Source of the DNA: CAZDCZ01 sp964504155
Lineage (GTDB): Bacteria; Bacteroidota; Bacteroidia; Bacteroidales; UBA12077
Direction of reading: 5' to 3'
Length of the DNA stretch: 64,000 nt
Assembly (NCBI GenBank): GCA_964504155.1
Contig: CAZDCZ010000002.1
Span: 1-64,000, forward strand
Positions 37,120 to 48,100 of this stretch are shown here, in pieces. The number at the start of each line of letters is the position of its first letter. Position 1 is the first letter of the stretch. The notes beneath the pieces were generated by a model that searched no databases, was not told the DNA's origin, and was given only the letters and a program-made list of their open reading frames with translations. The position numbers were made by a program, and so were the translations under genes.

Positions 37120-38937
37120 ATGATTAAGAAATATAGAAAATTATTATTAAACAATGCATTTCTTGCCTTAGGTATATTTCTTATTTATGCTTGTGCATCT
37201 GTTAGTGCTCCTACAGGAGGACCAAAAGATGAAACTCCCCCTAAACCATTATCGTTTATTCCCGAGAATTATTCTACAAATTTCGATTCGAAAACTATAG
37301 AAATTATTTTCGACGAATATGTAGAAATAAAAGAATTACAAAAGAATTTAATTATTTCGCCTCCACTCGAAAAAAATCCGCTTGTTACTGTTAAAGGAAA
37401 GATTGTTATAATAGAAATTGAAGAAGAACTTGCCGATTCTACTACATATAATATGTATTTCGGAAATTCAATTAGAGATTTTAACGAAAGCAATCCTATA
37501 GAAAATTTTCAGTATGTTTTTTCTACCGGCTCATATATCGATTCTATGTCGATTGCCGGCAATATACTCGATGCTTATAACTTAGTGCCTGCCGAAAATG
37601 TTTTAGTAATGCTTTATAGCAACTTAAACGATTCTGTCCCAATGCAAAGTATTCCTGAATATATATCGAGAACAAACGATAAAGGATATTTTAAAATAAA
37701 TAATATACGAAACGATACGTTTAAAATATTCTGCTTAATCGATAATAATTCGAATTATTTATACGATCAGAATGATGAAAATATTGCATTTATTGATTCT
37801 CTAATTGCATTTAAAGAAAAATTGATAGAAGTTAAAGATACAATATTTAAAAAAGAGAAGAATATTTCTATTGCCGATTCTGTTTTTTATACTGTCGATT
37901 CAACAAAAATCGATACTGTTATTAGTAGTTATAAAAATATGTTCGTAACTAACGAATATCATATGTTCTTGTTTAACGAAAATAAGAAAAATCAATATAT
38001 AAAAGAAAATAAACGAACCGATTTAGAAAAAATACAATTAGTATTTAACGATAAAATTAAAGATTCTATTTTAGTTAATTTGTTAGATTCTATTAATGTG
38101 TCGGATTGGTATATTAAAGAAGAAAATAAAACAAAAGATACCATAGTTTATTGGTTAACCGATTCGTTAGTTTATAATAATAAGGAAATAAATATTGAAG
38201 TAAAATATTATAAGAAAGATACTTTAAATAATTATCAATTAAGTTCCGATACTTTAAAAATGAGATTTTTTGAAGACGAGAAGAAAAAGAATGATGAAAA
38301 AAATAAATATCTTCCTTTAAAATTTAATTTAAGTAATTCAAAGACCTTTGATTTGAATAAAAACATTAGTATAGATTCGTATTTCCCGATAAATAAGGTT
38401 GATACATCGAAAATAAGGTTTTTTAGGATAACCGATTCTATTCAAATAGCTCAAGATTTTGTTTTGAATAAAGACTCGAGTAAATTGCGCCATTATATTT
38501 TTAGTTTCAAAAAAATTGAAAATAAAAAATATGGTTTAAAATTATTCCCGGGAGCATTTACCGATATCTATAATAATATAAACGATACAGTTGATATAGT
38601 TTTCAATACTCAGAAAATGGAATACTATGGCAAACTATTTGCCAATATTAGTGTAATTGATTCAACGAATATAATTGTTCAATTATTAAAAGATGACGAT
38701 AAGGAAAGTCTTATAAAAGAAAAATTTATTTCAAAAAACGGAACTGTTATTTTCGATTATTTACAACCCAATGAATATATATTTAAAGTAATTATCGATA
38801 AAAATAATAATAAGAAGTGGGACACAGGTAACTATTTTAACAAATTACAACCCGAAGAAGTTCTTTATAGAAAAGAAAAAATTAAAGTGCGATCGAATTG
38901 GGATGTTGAAGTTAATTTTAATATAAAAAAAGAATAA
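37120..38937 (+). CDS. Big_5 (SbsA Ig-like) domain lipoprotein
   Basis: A 605-residue lipoprotein; the signal peptide ends in a lipobox (LIYAC, Cys near residue 25). An N-terminal Big_5 Ig-like domain follows (residues about 45-140, with NYSTNFDSKTIEIIFDEYV and STTYNMYFG segments). A carboxypeptidase-regulatory-like fold (GYFKINNIRNDTFKIF) occupies about 140-230. The rest is Asp/Lys/Asn-rich with several beta-segments, and the C-terminal part resembles a second regulatory-like domain (NKKWDTGNYFNK). Members are surface or periplasmic structural lipoproteins of unknown role. The thiamine-binding gene follows 37 bases downstream. Confidence 0.82.
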   Translation: MIKKYRKLLLNNAFLALGIFLIYACASVSAPTGGPKDETPPKPLSFIPENYSTNFDSKTIEIIFDEYVEIKELQKNLIISPPLEKNPLVTVKGKIVIIEIEEELADSTTYNMYFGNSIRDFNESNPIENFQYVFSTGSYIDSMSIAGNILDAYNLVPAENVLVMLYSNLNDSVPMQSIPEYISRTNDKGYFKINNIRNDTFKIFCLIDNNSNYLYDQNDENIAFIDSLIAFKEKLIEVKDTIFKKEKNISIADSVFYTVDSTKIDTVISSYKNMFVTNEYHMFLFNENKKNQYIKENKRTDLEKIQLVFNDKIKDSILVNLLDSINVSDWYIKEENKTKDTIVYWLTDSLVYNNKEINIEVKYYKKDTLNNYQLSSDTLKMRFFEDEKKKNDEKNKYLPLKFNLSNSKTFDLNKNISIDSYFPINKVDTSKIRFFRITDSIQIAQDFVLNKDSSKLRHYIFSFKKIENKKYGLKLFPGAFTDIYNNINDTVDIVFNTQKMEYYGKLFANISVIDSTNIIVQLLKDDDKESLIKEKFISKNGTVIFDYLQPNEYIFKVIIDKNNNKKWDTGNYFNKLQPEEVLYRKEKIKVRSNWDVEVNFNIKKE

Positions 38938-38974
38938 AACTGAGATTATTCGTAAAAATTAAAAACTAAATAAA

Positions 38975-39286
38975 ATGTCTGTATTATTAGAATTTGCCAT
39001 GTTTCCGACCGATAAAGGAGAAAGCGTAAGTAGCGAAGTAAGTAAAGTTATTGCAATGATACGTAATAGCGGAGTTAGTTATAAATTATCGGCTATGGGA
39101 ACAATAATTGAAACAGATACTTTAGCCGAAGCATTAAATATTGTTCAAAAATCAAACGATATATTAGCGATTAATTCAAATAGAATTTATTCTTCAATTA
39201 AGTTAGATATTCGAAAAAATACAAAAAAGCGTTTAGAAACTAAAATACAGTCTATTCAGAATAAGATAGGAAATGTAGATAAATAG
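38975..39286 (+). CDS. MTH1187-family thiamine-binding protein (UPF0045)
   Basis: A 103-residue protein of the UPF0045/YqgV family. The start LEFAMFPTDKGESVS and the SAMGTIIETD segment are typical. The family forms small alpha/beta tetramers that bind thiamine-like ligands in some members. It has no signal peptide. A strong terminator follows the stop. It probably shares a transcript with the Big_5 lipoprotein upstream, although the two have no obvious common function. Confidence 0.88.
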   Translation: MSVLLEFAMFPTDKGESVSSEVSKVIAMIRNSGVSYKLSAMGTIIETDTLAEALNIVQKSNDILAINSNRIYSSIKLDIRKNTKKRLETKIQSIQNKIGNVDK

Positions 39287-39614
39287 TTTAATATTTTTTG
39301 AAAGAAAGCGCAATTTAGAAATGTTCTAAATTGCGCTTTCTTTTTATATATTCTTAATCCTTTTTTGCAACTCTTATGCTCTGACTTAAAGAAAATTAGA
39401 GCCCGTGTTGTTATAAAAATGAAATATGCTTATTTGTTATGTATTTTTGTAATAAACAGAAACTTAGAGATATACATAAATTGCAAATTGCGAAATATTT
39501 TATTTACTTTGGTATCAGGTTATTAATGCTTGCTTGTTATTATTTCATAAACTGGAATAGTGCCTGCTTCTTGATAATTTAACATATGTATAACATAAAA
39601 AAACCTTATTAATT
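39287..39614. other. Intergenic region before the protease-adhesin array
   Basis: 328 bases. The first 60 hold the terminator of the thiamine-binding gene (39301-39343). A weak GCTCT/AGAGC inverted repeat lies near 39380-39403. TATTTTTG at 39442-39449 fits TAnnTTTG but lies 166 bases from the protease start. No ORF or RNA gene is convincing. Confidence 0.5.
39301..39348 (+). terminator. Terminator after the thiamine-binding gene
   Basis: A perfect 20-bp stem (39301-39320 with 39324-39343) around ATG, followed by T residues. This is one of the strongest hairpins in the window. Confidence 0.93.
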
Positions 39615-42600
39615 ATGAGAAAAATTTTTACTTTTTTAGTAATTTTATCTCTAATAGTAGGAAAAGTGTCTTTTGCACAAAAAGATATTAAACTAAAAAC
39701 TACTGATAGAGAAAAAATTGAAATCACGAAAAATCGAAGCGAAGGTTTTCGTATTACTAATTCAATACTTAAATTAAATTTCGACTTACAAGAAACAGAA
39801 AAAGGAAACTTTGAAACCCTATCCGTTAATGGATTAACAAAAACATTTAATGAAGGGAACCCTAACTTACCGGTAGTAAGTAAACTTATTGAAATACCGT
39901 TAGATGCTGAAGTTAGAGTTAAAGTAGTTAGTTACGACGAAGAAATTATCTATTTAAAAGAACATGATATTTCTAATAAACTATTTCCTGCACAAGCATC
40001 AATAGAGAAGAATATTGACCCTTCAACTGTACCATTAAAAATAAATGAAAAGGTATATAATACCGATGCATTTTTTAAGCAAGAAATTGCTACTGTTGAA
40101 GATAGAGGAATATTAAGATATAAAAGATTTGGATACCTACAAATCTCGCCTATTCAATATAATCCTGTAAAAAATATTATTAAAGTATTAAATAATATTG
40201 TTGTTGATATAGAGTTTGTTGGGGCAAACCCATTAAAAAATAAGACATATAAGAAAAAATATTATTCTCCTTATTTTAATGGAGTTGCAAATGGTACAAT
40301 TAATCATATTTACGATTCTAAAGAACTTATCGAATCTGAACCTGTAAAATATGTAATAGTTGCAGATCGTATGTTTGAAGCAACTTTGCAGCCTTTTATC
40401 GAATGGAAAACTAAAAAAGGTTTTAATGTTGTAGAAGCTTATACTGATGAGCCTGCTGTTGGAAATACAACTTCAACAATAAAAACATATCTTCAAGATT
40501 TATATAATAATCCTTCCGATGGTATTGCTCCAAGTTTTGTTTTATTTGTTGGCGATATAGACCAAATCCCTGCATATAGTGGCTCAGAGACTGTCGAATC
40601 TCATGTTTCTGATTTATACTATTGTGAATATACAGGCGATAAACTTCCTGAAGTATATTATGGACGTTTTTCAGCAGAAAATACTTCTGAATTGCAAAAT
40701 CAAATAGATAAGACTCTAGAGATTGAAAAATATGAAATGCCAGATCCTTCTTATCTCGACAATGTTGTTCTTGTTGCAGGTGTTGATGATACTTGGGCTC
40801 CAACTCATGGAAATGGTGCTATAAATTATGCTAACGATAATTATACAAATGCATCTAACGGTATTAATTCCATGTATTATTTATATGGAGACGATAGTGG
40901 TGTTATGGCTTCAGACGCTTCTGGCGCATCTGCTTCAATAATAAGTAATATTAGTGCTGGTGTTTCTTTGGCCAATTATACAGCGCATTGTAGTTCTAAT
41001 GGTTGGGCTAATCCTAGTTTTTCTATTAGCGATATTGCCGGAATGAATAATGAGCATATGTATCCTTTATTAATTGGTAATTGTTGTTTGTCGAATAAAT
41101 TCGACGATAACGATTGTTTTGGAGAAGAGATTGTTTACGCACAAAACGAAGGAGCTGTTGCTTATATTGGTGGTTCAAATAGTACTTACTGGGACGAAGA
41201 TTATTGGTGGGGTGTTGGTTTAACTTCTACTGTTACTGCAAATCCTACTTATGCCGGCAGTGGATTAGGTACTTACGACTGTGCTTTTCATACTAATGGA
41301 GAAGTCGAAGCAGATTGGTTTGTTACAGCATCGCAAATGATTGTTGCCGGAAATCTTGCCGTCGAAGCTTCATCGTCAACAAGAAAAACATATTACTGGG
41401 AAATATATCACCTTATGGGCGACCCTTCATTAACACCATATATTACTGTTCCTACTGCGGTTACTGCTTCATATAATTCCGATATTATTATTGGTGCAAA
41501 TACATTTACAGTTAATACTGAAGAGAATGCTTATGTTGCTTTTTCTAAAGATGGTGTTTTGTTAGATGCAAAGATTGCTGATGCTTCCGGAACTGTTGTT
41601 CTTAATTTCACTGCTTTAGAAGATGTTGGTACTGCCGATGTTGTTATAACAAAGCAAAATAGAGCTCCGAAAATCTCAACTGTAAATATAATCCCTTCAA
41701 CTACTCCATACATTACCCTCGACTCTTATGTAATCGACGATGCATCAGGAAATGTTAATGGTTTAGCCGATTTTGCAGAGACATTAAATTTAGATGTTAC
41801 TTTAAAGAATGTTTCAGATACATATGATGCCTTGAATGTTGAAACAACATTATCAACAAGCGATGCTAATGTTAGTATATCAGATGCAACAGAGACTTAT
41901 GGAACAATTGCAGCCAGTGGAAGTTTAGCAAAAGTTGGTGCATATAATATAAGTATCAATAACGATGTTGAAGATCAGCATGTATTAAACTTCGATTTAA
42001 CAATTACCGGAGAAGATGCATCAACTAATTCATATACATGGAATTCAAATATTAATCTAACCGTAAATGCCCCTGTCTTAGAAATTGGAGATATGACAAT
42101 TGACGATTCTGCTACAGGAAATAATGATGGTATTTTAGATCCGGGCGAGACAGCTACAGTAAATGTTGTAACAACTAATAGCGGACATGCCGATATTACA
42201 AATGTAGTAGGTGTTTTAACTATCGAAGGAGGGTCAAGCCCATATTTAACAATCGATAATGGAACTACTTCTGCTTACCCATTAGTAATTGACGAAGAAG
42301 GAATAGCAAGTTTCGAAGTAACAGCCGATGCCGGAACACCAGTTGGAACACCTGTAGATATGGATATTAATTTAACAGGCGGAACATCTAATCAGTATTC
42401 CGATATGAATGGTAAAGTTATTATTATCGGCGAAATACCTGAATATACAATCGATCAAGAAGGAACAGTATCTACTTGCGTAGGATTATTTTACGATTCA
42501 GGAAGCTCCACCGAAGAATATAGTAATAGCGAAAACTATACAATGACATTCGAATCTGCTACCGTAGGTAAAAACATACAAGCTAATTTTATAAATTTCG

Positions 42601-44945
42601 ATGTAGAAAGTAACGCAACATGTAATTACGATAAACTTAGTATTTATAACGGAACAAGCTCTTCGGCCGATTTAATTGGCGAATATTGTGGTACTACATC
42701 TCCCGGTGTTGTAACAGCAAGTAATTCTGATGGAGCCTTAACCTTTGTTTTTACCTCAGATGGTTCCGTAACAAAATCAGGCTGGGAAGCAGAAATATCA
42801 TGTGTAGACGCTTACGATGTAACATTCGTAGTAAGCGATGTATATGGATTTGTAAATGGAGCGACAGTTAGCTTTAACGGAGAAGAAAAATCTACAAATG
42901 CAAGCGGCGAAGCTGTATTTACAAATATTATAGAAGGCGACAATCTTCCATATATTATATCTGCATTGGGACACGAAGAATATAGTTCTAACTTAAATCT
43001 CTTAGGAGATATTACAGAAACAGTAGATTTAGTATTAAGTACTTACGATATAACATTTAATGTATTCGACGAAGATGGAACAACACCATTAGATGGTGAT
43101 GTAACATTTAACGGAAGTACCTTGTCAACAACAAACGGAACAGTTACTTTTGTAAGTGTCCCATACGAGCTTGGTAAGTCTTATTCTGTAGACGTTCCAT
43201 TATACGAGCCATATAATGGAAGCATTGATGTAGATGCAGAAAAATCCGAAGATGTTACAATGACACTAATAACATGGGATGTTACTTTTGTAGTAGACGA
43301 TGGAACCGACCCAATAGTAGGAGCCATAATAGAATTTAATGGCGAAGAGTTAGCTACCGAGGCCTCGGGTGAAGTAATCTTTACTCATGTACCCCCAGGT
43401 CCAAAAGGCGACTTTCCTTATACAGTAAGAAAATCAGGCTATGGGAATGAATCAGGAATAGTTTCGGTTACAAATTCTAATGTTACAGTACCAGTAACAA
43501 TGACAGTCGGTACTGCTACATATAAAGTAAGCTTTAATGTTACAGATGGAGTAAATCCTATCGAAGGAGCAAATGTAAACTTTAATAGCGAAGATGTACT
43601 AACTAATTCCGAAGGTTATGCCGAATTTTTAGAGGTAAGTGAAGGAACAGATTTAACATACACAGTTTCTAAGATAGCATATTTTAATTCAACCGGAACA
43701 GTTGATGTAGCAGGAGCTAATGTTAGCGAAGATGTATTGTTAACAATAATACCTTACGATGTAACATTTATAGTTACCGATGGAACAAATCCTATAGAAG
43801 GAGCAAGTATAAACTTTCATGGCGAAACCTTAACAAGTAATGCAAGTGGAGAGTGTGTATTTGTTGATATCGATCCGGAAGCAACTCTTACTTATATAAT
43901 AACTAAACTTGGTTTCGATGATGTGTCGTCAAGTTTAGACGTTGTAGATCAGGATGTAACAGAGAATGTAACAATGAATGTTTCTACTTATGATATTACT
44001 TTCGATGTGCGCGAAGATAAAGGAGCAACCTTAAATGCCGATGTAAGCTTTAACGGAACTACTCAAACATGTGTAAACGGATTAACAACATTTACCGATG
44101 TAGAGTATGGTTTAGCACAGGAATATAGTGTTGAAACAGATGGATATGAATCAATAACAGATGCAGTAGATGTAAATGCTAATAAAACAGTAAATGTTAG
44201 AATGTTGATAATAACCTACGATATAACATTTGCTGTAACCGCCGAAGATGGCACAACACCTGTAGAAGCCGAAGTAAGCTTTAATGGAATAACTCAAACA
44301 GCTACAGAAGGAACAACAATTTTTACAGGAATAGAGTACGAATTGGCAAAATCGTTTACAATGTCTGCAGAAGGATTTTACGATACAACAGCAACTATCG
44401 ATGTTGATGCAAATAAAACAATAGAAGTATCAATGAATCATATTTGTTATTCAGTAAGCTTTAATGTAGAAGATGTTGACGATAATGCTCTTGAAGGAGT
44501 AAACGTATCGTTTAATTCAACCAATCAGTTAACAGATTCTGAAGGAAGTACAACATTTACAGATGTAATTCCTGGCGACGGATTATCTTATACATTAACA
44601 AAAGATGGATATAACGATATTACAAGTAGTCTAAATCTTACAAATAGCAATGTGTCGCTTAATATTACTATGACTTCTTCTGTTGGAATAGAATCGTTAT
44701 CTGATTTAGGTATTAGTATTTATCCGAATCCTTCAAATGGAGTATTTAATGTAGATTTACAAAGTAAAATGTTAGGAAACATTGATCTTAAAATCTATAA
44801 TGTTAATGGACAAATAGTTTATTCTAAATCTATTTCAAATACTAAAAAGAATTATATTGACATTAGAGAACAAGCTAGTGGAATATATTATTTAGTTATT
44901 AAATCTGAAAAAGGAGTATTTAATACGAAAGTTGTTCTTGAATAA
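39615..44945 (+). CDS. C25 (gingipain-like) peptidase A with T9SS tail
   Basis: A 1,776-residue secreted cysteine protease. Order: signal peptide (residues 1-22, ending in FAQ); a propeptide of about 220 residues; the C25 catalytic domain at about 243-615; then a conserved cassette from about 697 on, comprising Ig-like segments, a CUB-like domain (about 945-1065, with paired cysteines) and eight Ig-like/carboxypeptidase-regulatory-like repeats of about 77-85 residues; and a T9SS sorting domain from about 1698 (ISIYPNPSNG). The catalytic pair is His458 and, by spacing, Cys491 (33 residues apart, as in RgpB). The His context is unusual: AHCSSNGW instead of GHG. The cysteine lies in NCCLSNKF. 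Codons 697-1706 are shared with peptidase B. Confidence 0.9.
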   Translation: MRKIFTFLVILSLIVGKVSFAQKDIKLKTTDREKIEITKNRSEGFRITNSILKLNFDLQETEKGNFETLSVNGLTKTFNEGNPNLPVVSKLIEIPLDAEVRVKVVSYDEEIIYLKEHDISNKLFPAQASIEKNIDPSTVPLKINEKVYNTDAFFKQEIATVEDRGILRYKRFGYLQISPIQYNPVKNIIKVLNNIVVDIEFVGANPLKNKTYKKKYYSPYFNGVANGTINHIYDSKELIESEPVKYVIVADRMFEATLQPFIEWKTKKGFNVVEAYTDEPAVGNTTSTIKTYLQDLYNNPSDGIAPSFVLFVGDIDQIPAYSGSETVESHVSDLYYCEYTGDKLPEVYYGRFSAENTSELQNQIDKTLEIEKYEMPDPSYLDNVVLVAGVDDTWAPTHGNGAINYANDNYTNASNGINSMYYLYGDDSGVMASDASGASASIISNISAGVSLANYTAHCSSNGWANPSFSISDIAGMNNEHMYPLLIGNCCLSNKFDDNDCFGEEIVYAQNEGAVAYIGGSNSTYWDEDYWWGVGLTSTVTANPTYAGSGLGTYDCAFHTNGEVEADWFVTASQMIVAGNLAVEASSSTRKTYYWEIYHLMGDPSLTPYITVPTAVTASYNSDIIIGANTFTVNTEENAYVAFSKDGVLLDAKIADASGTVVLNFTALEDVGTADVVITKQNRAPKISTVNIIPSTTPYITLDSYVIDDASGNVNGLADFAETLNLDVTLKNVSDTYDALNVETTLSTSDANVSISDATETYGTIAASGSLAKVGAYNISINNDVEDQHVLNFDLTITGEDASTNSYTWNSNINLTVNAPVLEIGDMTIDDSATGNNDGILDPGETATVNVVTTNSGHADITNVVGVLTIEGGSSPYLTIDNGTTSAYPLVIDEEGIASFEVTADAGTPVGTPVDMDINLTGGTSNQYSDMNGKVIIIGEIPEYTIDQEGTVSTCVGLFYDSGSSTEEYSNSENYTMTFESATVGKNIQANFINFDVESNATCNYDKLSIYNGTSSSADLIGEYCGTTSPGVVTASNSDGALTFVFTSDGSVTKSGWEAEISCVDAYDVTFVVSDVYGFVNGATVSFNGEEKSTNASGEAVFTNIIEGDNLPYIISALGHEEYSSNLNLLGDITETVDLVLSTYDITFNVFDEDGTTPLDGDVTFNGSTLSTTNGTVTFVSVPYELGKSYSVDVPLYEPYNGSIDVDAEKSEDVTMTLITWDVTFVVDDGTDPIVGAIIEFNGEELATEASGEVIFTHVPPGPKGDFPYTVRKSGYGNESGIVSVTNSNVTVPVTMTVGTATYKVSFNVTDGVNPIEGANVNFNSEDVLTNSEGYAEFLEVSEGTDLTYTVSKIAYFNSTGTVDVAGANVSEDVLLTIIPYDVTFIVTDGTNPIEGASINFHGETLTSNASGECVFVDIDPEATLTYIITKLGFDDVSSSLDVVDQDVTENVTMNVSTYDITFDVREDKGATLNADVSFNGTTQTCVNGLTTFTDVEYGLAQEYSVETDGYESITDAVDVNANKTVNVRMLIITYDITFAVTAEDGTTPVEAEVSFNGITQTATEGTTIFTGIEYELAKSFTMSAEGFYDTTATIDVDANKTIEVSMNHICYSVSFNVEDVDDNALEGVNVSFNSTNQLTDSEGSTTFTDVIPGDGLSYTLTKDGYNDITSSLNLTNSNVSLNITMTSSVGIESLSDLGISIYPNPSNGVFNVDLQSKMLGNIDLKIYNVNGQIVYSKSISNTKKNYIDIREQASGIYYLVIKSEKGVFNTKVVLE
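41702..44732 (+). repeat. 3,031-bp direct repeat, copy 1
   Basis: Matches 47147-50177 at a constant offset of 5,445 bases (1,815 codons) with no net indel. By eye I see two substitutions near the 5' end (a silent change and an Ala-Val change); the rest agree in the translations I compared. It starts between the pre-cassette Ig-like segment and the next and ends at the YPNP start of the sorting domain. Confidence 0.97.
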
Positions 44946-44965
44946 ATATTAATTCTAAAATTATA

Positions 44966-45008
44966 ATTAAAAGTATAAGCTATGGCTCTCATAACTTATA
45001 CTTTTAAT
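44966..45008 (+). terminator. Terminator after peptidase A
   Basis: A 14-bp stem (44966-44979 with 44995-45008, reading ATTAAAAGTATAAG and its complement) 20 bases past the stop. The tail is AT-rich rather than a pure T run. Confidence 0.7.
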
Positions 45009-45167
45009 ATTATTTATTTGAATACTCTCTCATTTAGACACATGTGATCAGCTTTGTAAATTGGTCTCATAGACTGAATTTATTTTTTTTGGAATAGCAA
45101 AAAATATAATTTCATCATGTTTAGTCCTACTGATAGTCAAAAACAATTAGTTAGTAAAAAAATATAT

Positions 45168-48100
45168 ATGAAAAAAAATATACTTAGGTTTAAATTAATT
45201 ATTATTGGTATTTTAATAATTAGCATAAATAATGTATTTGCCAATTCTTATAGCGATAAGAACAAGATAGAATTATTAAATTCTAAAAATGGCAAAATTG
45301 TTGTAAAGTTAAATACAAAATCATTTAGTAAAAGCATTGTTAATACTCCAAGAGGAGAAGCATATATTTTTAATGCAGACAATTTTTCAATGATTTTAAA
45401 AAAGGGTGCACCAGCTTTACCAAAATTTACAAAATCGATTATTATACCTGATATGGCTAATATGCAGGTAAAGATTGTCGATTCGAAATATACAGAAATA
45501 GAAAATGTAAATATTGCTCCATCAAAAGGGAATCTTTATAGAGATAAAGACCCAAATACAATTCCATATGTTTATGGCAAAGAATATGATGCTAATCAGA
45601 ACTATCCCGGTGAATTAGCTGAATTGTCAGATCCTTATATATTACGCGATTATAGAGGGCAAACTATTAACTTTTATCCATTTCAATATAATCCTCTTAC
45701 AAAAAAATTAAGAATATATTCTGAGTTAACTGTTGAACTTGTAGAAAATAAAAATGTCATATCTACGATTAATGTTTTTAATAGAACGAAATTAAAAGAA
45801 AAAGTTAATTCGGAATTTGATAATATTTATAAAAATCATTTTTTGAATTATTCTACAGAAGGGAAATATACTGTAATTGAAGATGAAGGAAATATGTTAA
45901 TTATTGCACCTGCCGAATATATGAGTGCAATGAGCGATTTTGTTGCATGGAAAAAACAAAGAGGACTAGCTGTTGAATTAGTACAGTATTCTACTGTTGG
46001 TTCTACTGCTACTGATGTTGAGACATATGTAGAAAATTATTATAACGCTAATGGACTAACATTTTTGCTGCTAATTGGCGATGCAGAAGATATTCCATCA
46101 ATGAATAAATCCGGGGATTCTGATGCTGCTTATGGTCATATTGTGGGTAACGATTCGTATGCTGAAGTTTTTGTGGGTAGATTTTCTGCAGAAAGTGTAG
46201 CCGATGTTCAAACACAAGTTATGCGTGTTATACATTACGAAAGAGATATTACTACTGCTGACACATGGTTTGAAACTGCTGTTGGCATTGCTTCAGATCA
46301 AGGAGGAGTTGGACAAGGTGATGATGATGAATCCGATGCCGAGCATATGGACAACATTCGTACAGATTTATTGAATTATGGTTATTCTACTGTCGATCAG
46401 TCTTACGATGATTATGGAGCAACTGCTTCTGATGTGGCTAATTCAGTAAATACAGGAAGAAGTCTTATTAATTATGTGGGACATGGATCTGATTATTCAT
46501 GGGTTTCTACTGGTTTTGAAATTTCTGATGTTAATAGCTTAACTAACGAAAATAAATTGCCTTATATATTTGATGTAGCTTGTGTAAATGGTAATTTTCA
46601 TGGACAAACTTGTTTTGCCGAAGCATGGATGAGAGCTACAAATAATTCAAATCCTACTGGTGCTATATCGATTATTGCTTCTACAATTAACCAGTCTTGG
46701 GCACCTCCTATGGATGGTCAAGACGAAATGGACGATATTCTTGTTGAATCCTATGTAGAAAATATTAAGCGTACATATGGCGGAATCGCAATAAATGGTT
46801 GTATGCATATGAACGATGAGTATGGAGCCGATGGTGCCGAAATGACTGATACTTGGACTATTTTTGGTGACCCCTCATTATTAGTTCGTACTAAAAATCC
46901 TTCAGATTTGTCTATATCTCATAATGATGCAATTTTTATTGGAAGCGAACAATTTGTTGTGAACGGTAATGAAGATGCGTTCGTTTCTTTAACTATCGAT
47001 GGAGAAATAATTGGTACAGCGAAAATTCAAGGTGGCTCTGCAACTGTTTCTTTCGATGCTTTAACAGAACCTGGAAATATGAAAGTTACTGTAACAGGAT
47101 ATAACAAAATAGTTTATATTGCAGATGTTGAAATCACTCCTGCTAATACTCCATACATTACCCTCGACTCTTATGTAATCGATGATGCATCAGGAAATGT
47201 TAATGGTTTAGTCGATTTTGCAGAGACATTAAATTTAGATGTTACTTTAAAGAATGTTTCAGATACATATGATGCCTTGAATGTTGAAACAACATTATCA
47301 ACAAGCGATGCTAATGTTAGTATATCAGATGCAACAGAGACTTATGGAACAATTGCAGCCAGTGGAAGTTTAGCAAAAGTTGGTGCATATAATATAAGTA
47401 TCAATAACGATGTTGAAGATCAGCATGTATTAAACTTCGATTTAACAATTACCGGAGAAGATGCATCAACTAATTCATATACATGGAATTCAAATATTAA
47501 TCTAACCGTAAATGCCCCTGTCTTAGAAATTGGAGATATGACAATTGACGATTCTGCTACAGGAAATAATGATGGTATTTTAGATCCGGGCGAGACAGCT
47601 ACAGTAAATGTTGTAACAACTAATAGCGGACATGCCGATATTACAAATGTAGTAGGTGTTTTAACTATCGAAGGAGGGTCAAGCCCATATTTAACAATCG
47701 ATAATGGAACTACTTCTGCTTACCCATTAGTAATTGACGAAGAAGGAATAGCAAGTTTCGAAGTAACAGCCGATGCCGGAACACCAGTTGGAACACCTGT
47801 AGATATGGATATTAATTTAACAGGCGGAACATCTAATCAGTATTCCGATATGAATGGTAAAGTTATTATTATCGGCGAAATACCTGAATATACAATCGAT
47901 CAAGAAGGAACAGTATCTACTTGCGTAGGATTATTTTACGATTCAGGAAGCTCCACCGAAGAATATAGTAATAGCGAAAACTATACAATGACATTCGAAT
48001 CTGCTACCGTAGGTAAAAACATACAAGCTAATTTTATAAATTTCGATGTAGAAAGTAACGCAACATGTAATTACGATAAACTTAGTATTTATAACGGAAC

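Noticed and set aside
45117..45167. Upstream start for peptidase B
   Set aside because: It adds 17 polar residues before an ordinary signal peptide. The internal ATG at 45168 gives the normal signal structure.
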